From a virus, in the IMG/VR virus record IMGVR_UViG_3300030450_001060, positions 1-23,906 of that record: DNA of 23,906 bases. One strand, 5' to 3'. Positions 14,407-21,198 of the stretch are shown here, in pieces. The notes beneath the pieces were generated by a model that was not told where the DNA came from, did no database searches, and saw only the letters and a list, made by a program, of their open reading frames with translations. Positions within the stretch are counted from its first letter, which is position 1. Each line of letters opens with the position of its first letter. The translations under genes and the position numbers were made by a program.

Positions 14407-14748
14407 ATGGCAATTGCACCTGGGACTTATAACATGACGATCCAAAGAGGGTCAGATCATAGTATTGATATGAGTCTTAAAGACTCAACAAGTTCTGCTG
14501 TTAATTTGACAGGTTATACATTAACTTCTCAAGTTTGGGACGTTGAGAGAACTCTTAAGGCGGCAGATGCAACTGTTACGGTAACTAATGCTAGTGGAGG
14601 GGCTTTTTCTTGGAAAGTAACTGATACTCAAACAGTATTATTAACCTCTGATGAATATAAATATGACATCCTTTTAACTAATCCTTCAGGTGATAAAGAA
14701 TATTGGGTTGAAGGTACAATTTATATGAGTCAAGGATATACCAGATGA
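14407..14748 (+). CDS. Small beta-sandwich structural protein (BppU-N-like)
   Basis: A 113-residue protein starting two bases after the collar fibre. It reads as alternating beta strands: YNMTIQRGSDHSIDMSLKD, VNLTGYTLTSQVWD, AFSWKVTDTQTVLL, YDILLTNPSG and YWVEGTIYM. This layout resembles the N-terminal domain of baseplate upper proteins (BppU) and other small Ig-like adhesion modules that attach fibres to the tip. No catalytic residues are visible. Its place inside a fibre array suggests it is an attachment or linker subunit of the distal tail. The assignment rests on strand pattern and context. It overlaps the next gene by four bases (ATGA). Confidence 0.6.
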   Translation: MAIAPGTYNMTIQRGSDHSIDMSLKDSTSSAVNLTGYTLTSQVWDVERTLKAADATVTVTNASGGAFSWKVTDTQTVLLTSDEYKYDILLTNPSGDKEYWVEGTIYMSQGYTR

Positions 14749-14999
14749 CTTCAGTAAATGTCACCAAGACAACTAATACTGTTGAGGTAACAGATGCAAA
14801 TACAACAACAACTGTTGAAGTTCCTGTTACCTCTGTTGTTACTGCCACAACGGCAGGACCACAGGGGGCTAACGCAGCCATGATAGATACAACCAATGCT
14901 GTTAACAAATCTATCGTTTATTATGACGGTAGTTCTTCAAGTCTTAAGGCCAATAATACTTGGACCACAGACACACTTACAAACGGAGGTAACTTCTAG
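14745..14999 (+). CDS. Short Thr/Val-rich structural protein, unknown function
   Basis: An 84-residue protein. Residues 1-35 are a Thr/Val-rich beta repeat (KTTNTVEVTDANTTTTVEV), followed by a single GPQG step and a C-terminal YYDGSSSSLKANNTWTTDTL. Proteins with this TVEV-then-GPQG plan occur between fibre genes in cyanophages as far as I recall, but I cannot name a family. It is coupled on both sides: ATGA overlap with the upstream gene, and one-base overlap (TAGTG) with the long fibre that follows. It may be a fibre adaptor. The small size and lack of a globular core make an enzymatic function unlikely. Confidence 0.5.
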   Translation: MTSVNVTKTTNTVEVTDANTTTTVEVPVTSVVTATTAGPQGANAAMIDTTNAVNKSIVYYDGSSSSLKANNTWTTDTLTNGGNF

Positions 15000-16267
15000 T
15001 GGCTAACACGATCAGAATTAAAAAAAGAGCTGCTAGTGGATCAGATGGTGCTCCTTCTACTCTCTTCCCTTCAGAACTAGCGTTTAACGAAAGTGATTTA
15101 AAACTCTATTACGGTTTTGGTGACAACGGTTCGACACCGCCTTCTGCTAGTTCGATCATTACCGTTGGTGGAGCTGGAGCGTTTTTTAATAAGACTGATA
15201 CAAGAACTGCCAATACTATTCTCAGTGGTCCGACTACTGGTAGTGCTGCAGCTCCTACTTTTAGAGCATTAGTCGCTGCTGATATTCCATCAATAGCTCA
15301 TACAAAAATATCTGATTTTGATACAGGTGTTCAGGTAAATAGATTAGATCAAATGGCAGCTCCTACCGCTGCTGTTGGTTTAAACAGTCAAAAGATTACC
15401 AGTTTAGCGGCTCCAACTGCTGACACTGATGCGGCTACAAAAGCGTATGTTGACAGCACCAGCGAGGGGTTGGATGTAAAAGATAGTTGTGTTGTTATAT
15501 CAACCAGTAATATTACACTTGCTAATACTCAAACTATAGATGGTGTTTCATTAGCAGCGAACAATAGAGTTCTGGTGGCGGGGCAATCAACAGCAAGTCA
15601 AAATGGAATTTATAAAGTTGTAGACGGGGGGAGCTGGACAAGGACTGATGATTTTGCAGCAGGTGCGGATGCTGCCGGAGCTTTTACTTTTATTGAACAG
15701 GGGACATCCAATGCTGACACAGGTTGGGTTTGTTCTTCCAATAAGGGAAGTGCAGTAATTGGAACTAACAATTTAGCTTTTACTCAGTTCTCTTCTGCTG
15801 GAGTCACAACCGCAGGTGATGGTCTTGATAGAACAGGAAATGTCTTTTCTGTCGATTTAAAATCAAATGGTGGACTCGTCATTGAGTCAACAGAATTAGC
15901 CCTTGATTTAGCTGCAAGTTCAATAACAGGGACTCTCCCAGTTAGTAAATTAACAAGTGTTACTTCAACGGCTGCTGAGCTGAACATTCTCGATGGCGTA
16001 ACCAGTACTGCCGCTGAGCTAAATATTTTAGATGGTGTTACATCTACAGCCACAGAAATAAACGTCCTTGATGGAATTACTGCAACGACCACAGAACTAA
16101 ACTTGATGGATGGTGGAACGTCCGCAAGTTCTACAACCCTCGCAACAGCGGATAGATTTGTTTGCAACGACGCAGGGACCATGAAGCAAGTAGCTCTGTC
16201 TGATTTAGTCACATTCTTAGAAGATGGTTCGACTTCTGGTTTCGATGTAGACGGAGGAACCTACTAA
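14999..16267 (+). CDS. Tail fibre with ELNILDG repeats
   Basis: A 422-residue fibre with a GTG start on the upstream stop. The N-terminus IRIKKRAASGSDGAPSTL, ELAFNESDLKLYYGFG is a common virion-anchor module of cyanophage fibres. Residues about 130-265 contain DAATKAYVD, then a domain with NTQTIDGVSLAANNRVLVAG, QNGIYKVVDGGSWTR and W-CSSNKGSAVIG, a repeat type widespread in phage fibres. Residues 322-373 are four tandem 13-residue repeats based on TSTAAELNILDGV, probably forming a trimeric beta shaft. The C-terminus (RFVCNDAGTMKQVALSDLVT) resembles the connectors that precede a further fibre domain. There is no obvious globular tip, so it may be an internal shaft. Confidence 0.8.
   Translation: MANTIRIKKRAASGSDGAPSTLFPSELAFNESDLKLYYGFGDNGSTPPSASSIITVGGAGAFFNKTDTRTANTILSGPTTGSAAAPTFRALVAADIPSIAHTKISDFDTGVQVNRLDQMAAPTAAVGLNSQKITSLAAPTADTDAATKAYVDSTSEGLDVKDSCVVISTSNITLANTQTIDGVSLAANNRVLVAGQSTASQNGIYKVVDGGSWTRTDDFAAGADAAGAFTFIEQGTSNADTGWVCSSNKGSAVIGTNNLAFTQFSSAGVTTAGDGLDRTGNVFSVDLKSNGGLVIESTELALDLAASSITGTLPVSKLTSVTSTAAELNILDGVTSTAAELNILDGVTSTATEINVLDGITATTTELNLMDGGTSASSTTLATADRFVCNDAGTMKQVALSDLVTFLEDGSTSGFDVDGGTY
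15962..16117 (+). repeat. Four tandem 39-base coding repeats (ELNILDG)
   Basis: Units at 15962-16000, 16001-16039, 16040-16078 and 16079-16117 each encode 13 residues: TSTAAELNILDGV twice, then TSTATEINVLDGI and TATTTELNLMDGG (the register is arbitrary). Units one and two are identical in protein (13/13) but 9 of their 13 codons differ synonymously. Confidence 0.9.
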
Positions 16268-16292
16268 AAACAATTACTAGGAGGTAGGTTCT

Positions 16293-17651
16293 ATGGCTAA
16301 CACAATTAAACTAAAAAGAGGTTCAGGTAGTGATCCAGGTGCAAGTGATCTTGCAGTCGGTGAGATAGCTATACGGACTGATGAAGGTAAGATCTTTACC
16401 AAGAAAGACGATGGCACAGTTGCAGAGATCAGTGGTTCAGGAGGTGGAGGTACAAATTTCACATATCTGGCACTTAGAAATGCAGCCAATAATGGAGCTG
16501 CTTCTTATCCTGGCAATGATTTTACTTTGGTAACTGATGGAACAACCAATGCAGTAAGTCCAACAGCAGCGAATACTTTGCTTCTTAGTTATGGAGGTGT
16601 AATTCAACAACCTAATTCAGGGACTTCTACAAGTGGAATAACAGGTTTTATTATTGACGGATCAAGACTAAAGACTGCGACTAATTTTGCAGCGGCTCCT
16701 GACTTTATTATTTATCAAAAGGGTGCAGGTATAGGTACTCCTAGTGAGGACACTGTTGATCTTGCACAGTTAGCTCATGCAACTCAAGGTGATGTTCTCT
16801 ATTGGGGTGCATCAGGCGCACCAGCAAGATTAGCTGCTGATAATGGTAAGTTTCTTCGTTCTAATGGCAATAGTTCTAACCCTAGTTGGGAGACAGTTAC
16901 ATCTACTCCAGAAGGAACAGCAATTCTTTCCACGGGAGAGAGTGGAGCAAGTAAGTACTTAAGAGAAGATGGTGATGGTACGTGTTCTTGGCAATCTGTA
17001 CCTGCGGGTATAACGATTAATAATCAGTCAGACAATAGGATTATTTCTGCTACTGGAACAAGTAATACTTTAAATAGTGAAGCCAATCTTACTTTTGATG
17101 GGTCTACTTTAGCGGTTACAGGAAATATCACAGTATCAGGAACAGTTGATGGCATAGATATCGCTACAGATGTTGCCGCTAACACAGCAAAGACAACAAA
17201 TGCCACTCATACAGGAGAGGTGACAGGAAGTGGAGCGTTAACTATTGCAGATGATGTTGTTGATGAGGCTAATTTAAAAGTTGATAATTCACCTACTAAT
17301 GATTATGTTCTAACTGCTAAATCTAGTGCAGCTGGAGGTCTTACATGGGCTGCGCTTCCTTCTGCAGGAGCAGCTTTAACAGGTTCAACCAATAACACAA
17401 TTACGACTGTCACTGGTTCAAATGCTATTCAGGGAGAGGCTAATCTCACGTTCGATGGATCGACTTTAGCTGTTACAGGAAATCAAACAACAACACTTGC
17501 AGTACAAGCCCAAGGTTTTGAATGTCCTGCTACAGTTAGTGCTAACTGGACTATTGGGGCAAATAACAATGCTGTTTTCCCAGGTCCGATGACAGTTGCT
17601 TCAGGCGTTACTGTCACTATTCCTGCGAATAGATCACTCACTATTGTTTAA
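16293..17651 (+). CDS. Tail fibre with repeated FDGSTLAVTGN modules
   Basis: A 452-residue fibre with the best ribosome-binding site in the array (ACTAGGAGGTAGG). N-terminal anchor: ANTIKLKRGSGSDPGASDLA, VGEIAIRTDEGKIFTKKDDG, the same class as in the preceding gene but more compact, followed by a Gly linker. Residues 55-150 form a beta domain with ASYPGNDFTLVTDGT. Repeats follow: EANLTFDGSTLAVTGN at 263-278 and again at 382-397, and between them a TNATHTGEVTGSGALTIADD module shared with the fibre at 21199. The C-terminus (VFPGPMTVASGVTVTIPANR) is the stereotyped end of many fibre proteins. A trimeric shaft or adhesion role is inferred. Confidence 0.8.
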   Translation: MANTIKLKRGSGSDPGASDLAVGEIAIRTDEGKIFTKKDDGTVAEISGSGGGGTNFTYLALRNAANNGAASYPGNDFTLVTDGTTNAVSPTAANTLLLSYGGVIQQPNSGTSTSGITGFIIDGSRLKTATNFAAAPDFIIYQKGAGIGTPSEDTVDLAQLAHATQGDVLYWGASGAPARLAADNGKFLRSNGNSSNPSWETVTSTPEGTAILSTGESGASKYLREDGDGTCSWQSVPAGITINNQSDNRIISATGTSNTLNSEANLTFDGSTLAVTGNITVSGTVDGIDIATDVAANTAKTTNATHTGEVTGSGALTIADDVVDEANLKVDNSPTNDYVLTAKSSAAGGLTWAALPSAGAALTGSTNNTITTVTGSNAIQGEANLTFDGSTLAVTGNQTTTLAVQAQGFECPATVSANWTIGANNNAVFPGPMTVASGVTVTIPANRSLTIV

Positions 17652-17653
17652 TT

Positions 17654-18940
17654 ATGGCAGTAACTATTAATGGTTCTACAGGAGTTGAATATGACGATGG
17701 TGTAAAGCTAATTTTAGGGACTGGAGACGACTTAGAACTTTATCATTCATCTGATCAAAATTATATCTATTCAACTAATGGAAGAATCAATTTAAGAGCA
17801 TCAGAAGTTCGCTGTGAAAAAGCAGATGGTAGTGAAGTCTTGGCTAAGTTTATTGCTGATGGTGCATGTGAACTTAGATACGATGATTCGGCTAAATTTA
17901 AAACAGCATCATACGGAACTCTTCAGAATAACGGTAATTTCAGACTTCCTGATGGTACAACCGCTGATGCTGGTTGGGGGCGAATACAATTTGGATCTGG
18001 TCAAGATCTACAAATCTTTCACGATGGAACAGACTCCAGAATAGATAATTCAACTGGTGCTTTAATACTAAGAGTAGCTGGAACAGAAAAAGCTATTGCG
18101 TGTGTACCTGATGGTCAAGTTGAGTTATATCATAATAACGTCAATAAATTTATGACGACATCAACGGGAGCGTACACGGCTGGTCAATTAGATATAAACA
18201 ATTCCACTGCTAATGCTGTTGGTGATTTAGATGATCCAGCAGATTATGGCTTAGTCCTACGTGGATCTTCTACAACAGGAGAAGGTACAGGTATAGCTTT
18301 TACTAATGATGATAAATCAGCAGTAGGTTCAGCTATTTGTCATATAGATAACGGATCTAACAATATAGGTCATTTGGTTTTTTATACATCAGCATCATCT
18401 AATACTCCTACCGAGAAGCTGCGTATTGGACAGGATGGAACTATAACAACTAATGGAAATACGAGTGTGCCTACTGGTAGCACAAGTGGGTTCGGTTTTA
18501 CAGAAGATCAATTCTATATTTCTGGCAGTGGATCAAGTGATAACTATCAAATACGTTTCTATAATAGCAATGGATTAGTCGGGTCTTGTATGACTTCTGG
18601 CTCTTCTACGTCTTATAATACTAGCTCTGATTATAGATTAAAAGAAAATATTATTTCATTAACTGGTGCTATTACTAGAATAAAAGAATTATCTCCTAAA
18701 CGTTTTAATTTTAAAGCTAATGCGTCTAAAACAGTTGATGGATTTTTAGCACATGAAGCACAAACTGTTGTACCAGAAGCAGTGTCAGGTACTAAAGATG
18801 CAGTTGATTCAGATGATAAAATAATGCCTCAAGGAATAGATCAATCAAAATTAGTTCCACTTCTTACTGCAGCATTACAAGAGGCAATAGCTAAGATTGA
18901 AACATTAGAAACTAAAGTTGCAGCACTGGAGGCAGCATGA
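17654..18940 (+). CDS. Tail fibre with S74 intramolecular chaperone
   Basis: A 428-residue fibre. It begins INGSTGVEYDDGVKLILG and carries two copies of a module of the form GDDLELYH...NGRINL...DGACELRYDDSAKFKT (about 20-90 and 113-175). The end (about 325-428) is the peptidase S74/endosialidase chaperone domain: SDYRLKENI, ITRIKELSPKRFNF, DGFLAHEAQTVVPEAVSG and a C-terminal coiled coil EAIAKIETLETKVAALEA. S325 and K330 are in the S-x4-K positions of the self-cleaving dyad, so the domain should fold the trimer and then cut itself off before S325. It overlaps the next fibre gene by four bases (ATGA). Confidence 0.88.
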   Translation: MAVTINGSTGVEYDDGVKLILGTGDDLELYHSSDQNYIYSTNGRINLRASEVRCEKADGSEVLAKFIADGACELRYDDSAKFKTASYGTLQNNGNFRLPDGTTADAGWGRIQFGSGQDLQIFHDGTDSRIDNSTGALILRVAGTEKAIACVPDGQVELYHNNVNKFMTTSTGAYTAGQLDINNSTANAVGDLDDPADYGLVLRGSSTTGEGTGIAFTNDDKSAVGSAICHIDNGSNNIGHLVFYTSASSNTPTEKLRIGQDGTITTNGNTSVPTGSTSGFGFTEDQFYISGSGSSDNYQIRFYNSNGLVGSCMTSGSSTSYNTSSDYRLKENIISLTGAITRIKELSPKRFNFKANASKTVDGFLAHEAQTVVPEAVSGTKDAVDSDDKIMPQGIDQSKLVPLLTAALQEAIAKIETLETKVAALEAA

Positions 18941-19902
18941 GTGAATTAAAATTACCCGCTGCTTCAGGCGGGGGATCGATCTCTATTAAAGGACCAGCTT
19001 CATCAGGAAGTGATGTTGACTTATTAGATACAAGTGGAAATTTAACTATAAATGGTCAGGCAACTATTCAAAATAAAGACGATGATAATGTAAACGTCTT
19101 AGAAGTTAAGAATGATAATGGTAATGTTTCAGGAGGTTTCAGTCAAGCATCAGATGGAGATGGACAGATATTCTCCAAGAAAAATGATGGTACAAATACT
19201 GTACTATTTAGATCAGATGGTGATTCATATTTATTAGGTGGTGACTTAGGTATTGGAGAAAGTGCGCCTGAAGAATTATTACATATAACTCATGCTTCTG
19301 CACCTGCTATTCAACTTGAAGCAACATCAGGAGGTCCATATAAGTCACTCATAAAAATGGGTGGTAATGATATGGAAATACGAGGATCTAGTGGACAAAT
19401 TCAGTTTTTCCAAGGTAATGCAGATGGTGATTCTTCATCAGAAAAGTTAAGGATTAGTTCTCATGGTGGTATAGCTTTTAACGGAGATACCGCTGCTGCG
19501 AACTGTCTGAACGATTATGAAGAGGGGACTTACAACCCAAGCTGGGGAGGTGTAACTAATACTAATAATTACAATGAATGGATATATAGAAAAGTAGGTA
19601 ATTTAGTTTATATAACTGGTAGATTTAAATGTGCCACAACTACAAACAATGGCACAACGGTTCATGGGACAGTCCCATTTACACCTGCTAGTAATCCCAC
19701 TAATGGCTATAACACTTCTGTAGGAACAGTTATGCATCATAATGTGGATACTTACACAGGTAATTTTACTAGCTATCTATCTACTACCACGAATCTTTAT
19801 TTCTATAAATGTCAAGATAATGGAGGTTGGGATTCTTTGGGAAGTGATGAAGTTGCAGTAGATGATGAGATGATTGTTTCTTTGACTTATATAACTGGAT
19901 AA
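18937..19902 (+). CDS. Tail fibre, receptor-binding type A
   Basis: A 321-residue fibre coupled to the S74 fibre. The N-terminal part (PAASGGGSISIKGPASSG, DLLDTSGNLTINGQATI) is an extended shaft. The middle has the common GDLGIGESAPEELLHITHAS and SEKLRISSHGGIAFNGDTAA units. The C-terminal part, from about residue 190, begins LNDYEEGTYNPSWGG and continues with YRKVGNLVYITGRF; it is probably the globular binding domain. The neighbouring fibre at 19905 has a related C-terminus, so the pair may be paralogues with different specificity. It ends with DDEMIVSLTYITG. Function is inferred from the fibre repeat style and the array context. Confidence 0.72.
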   Translation: MSELKLPAASGGGSISIKGPASSGSDVDLLDTSGNLTINGQATIQNKDDDNVNVLEVKNDNGNVSGGFSQASDGDGQIFSKKNDGTNTVLFRSDGDSYLLGGDLGIGESAPEELLHITHASAPAIQLEATSGGPYKSLIKMGGNDMEIRGSSGQIQFFQGNADGDSSSEKLRISSHGGIAFNGDTAAANCLNDYEEGTYNPSWGGVTNTNNYNEWIYRKVGNLVYITGRFKCATTTNNGTTVHGTVPFTPASNPTNGYNTSVGTVMHHNVDTYTGNFTSYLSTTTNLYFYKCQDNGGWDSLGSDEVAVDDEMIVSLTYITG

Positions 19903-19904
19903 CC

Positions 19905-20840
19905 ATGAGTAAATTAATCACAAATACAATCCGTCATACAGGTGGTTCAGCTGACAATATCACTCTTGATAATTCTCAGAATGTCACTGTAGAAGGCAAT
20001 GCAACAGTTGATGGAACTTCTACCCTTACAGGGAATGTAACCGCTAGTGGAAATCTAGGAGTAGGAGTATCACCTTCTCATTTAGTACATATAAAGAAAG
20101 ATACAACAGGTGGAGCTGTTGGAACCAAAGTAGTTATTGAAAATGCAGCTACAGATACCGTTAATAATAAAGCTGAATTATATTTGAAAACAGCCAGAGG
20201 GGACTTTGGGTTCGTCCATTATAATGCTACTGAATCTTATATCCAGGTTCCAGATCAGTTAATTATAAATACTAATAATGCCACTTCAGCTACTCAAGCT
20301 TTACATATAGATACCTCTCAAAATGTAAAAATAAGTAATGGTGACTTATTCTTTGGTGCTGCTGGTAAAGGTATTTGTTTAGGAGTAACGTCTAATACTG
20401 ATGCTAATACTTTGGACGATTATGAAGTGGGAACTTTCACGCCAAAATTAGGTGGAAATGCTAATAACAGTACATATAATGTAAGTGGTAGTGGGCACTA
20501 TGTAAAAGTAGGTCATATAGTTCATGTATCAGTTAGATTTCACGGTGTTGATTTAGATCAGAACGCTGATGGTACTGTAATAATTACTGATATGCCATTT
20601 ACTGGTACTTCTGCCTCAACTAATCCAGTTTGTGCTGCTGGAACTACTACTAATTTTGAGACGTATAATATAGTATTTGACAATTCTAAGAGACCTTCTT
20701 TCTATCTCAGCAATAACACAACTTGGTGGCAAGGATTACAATCAGTATCTAATGGTTCATGGACCAATTGGGATATAGATGATTTTAATGTACAGAATGT
20801 TCTGTATATGGATCTTTCTGGAACATACAGGACGACATAG
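19905..20840 (+). CDS. Tail fibre, receptor-binding type B (paralogue of previous)
   Basis: A 311-residue fibre starting two bases after its neighbour. It opens ITNTIRHTGGSADNITLDNS with a shaft repeat STLTGNVTASGNLGVGVSPS. The C-terminal domain begins TLDDYEVGTFTPKLGG and continues HYVKVGHIVHVSVRF, a clear match in plan to the DYE.GT..P..GG and KVG..V....RF blocks of the fibre at 18937, while the loops differ. It ends NVLYMDLSGTYRTT. Side-by-side paralogues of this kind are expected when receptor-binding tips duplicate and diverge. No enzymatic motif is visible. A 58-base gap with no terminator follows. Confidence 0.72.
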   Translation: MSKLITNTIRHTGGSADNITLDNSQNVTVEGNATVDGTSTLTGNVTASGNLGVGVSPSHLVHIKKDTTGGAVGTKVVIENAATDTVNNKAELYLKTARGDFGFVHYNATESYIQVPDQLIINTNNATSATQALHIDTSQNVKISNGDLFFGAAGKGICLGVTSNTDANTLDDYEVGTFTPKLGGNANNSTYNVSGSGHYVKVGHIVHVSVRFHGVDLDQNADGTVIITDMPFTGTSASTNPVCAAGTTTNFETYNIVFDNSKRPSFYLSNNTTWWQGLQSVSNGSWTNWDIDDFNVQNVLYMDLSGTYRTT

Positions 20841-20878
20841 ACCGCTAGCACGTCTTTAAACTAAGCCATAAACCTGTT

Positions 20879-20893
20879 TTAATCGGAGATTAA
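20879..20893 (+). promoter_or_regulatory. Small hairpin holding a ribosome-binding site
   Basis: TTAATC (20879-20884) and GATTAA (20888-20893) are perfect inverted copies around the loop GGA. The likely Shine-Dalgarno GGAG (20885-20888) of the next gene sits in the loop and first stem base, ten bases before its ATG. The stem is AT-rich, so a regulatory effect is only possible, not shown. Confidence 0.35.
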
Positions 20894-20898
20894 TCCTA

Positions 20899-21189
20899 AT
20901 GGCTATTACAAAGGAACTAACCAATGATAAGATTGAAGTGGTTAATCGTTGGAACATACAAGTTCGGACTGCGACAATAATTAAAGAAGATGATAAAGAA
21001 CTAACCCGTAGTTTTCACAGAAAAGTATTAGCGCCAGGAACACTTGATGCAAGTGATGATTTAGTAGAAACAGATATCAGTAAAGAGGATGAAGATGTTC
21101 AGCGAATCTGCAATGCTGCCTGGTCGGATCAAGTAAAATCAGATTACAAAGCTTTTCTTATTGCAAACAAAGAAAACACACCTACATAG
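20899..21189 (+). CDS. Conserved cyanophage-type hypothetical protein
   Basis: A 96-residue soluble acidic protein. It starts AITKELTNDKIEVVNRWNIQ and continues VRTATIIKEDDKELTRSFHR, with VLAPG and a helical C-terminus QRICNAAWSDQVKSDYKAFL. I recognise this pattern (VRTAT.I.EDG.ELSRSFHR...L.PG, then V..ICN..W...VK..Y) from proteins that recur beside fibre genes in T4-like and other cyanophages, but not with a defined function. It lies between fibre genes, so it may assist fibre assembly. The ribosome-binding site is in a small hairpin. No membrane segment or metal motif is visible. Confidence 0.6.
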   Translation: MAITKELTNDKIEVVNRWNIQVRTATIIKEDDKELTRSFHRKVLAPGTLDASDDLVETDISKEDEDVQRICNAAWSDQVKSDYKAFLIANKENTPT

Positions 21190-21198
21190 GAGGGATGA

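Noticed and set aside
15962-16117. CRISPR-like array of 39-base units
   Set aside because: Units are contiguous with no spacers and in frame with a fibre gene; DNA identity between units is low.
15784-16212. 142-codon open frame on the minus strand
   Set aside because: It lies fully antisense to the repeats of a convincing fibre gene and has low-complexity Val/Ser/Pro content produced by the repeats; no start signal.
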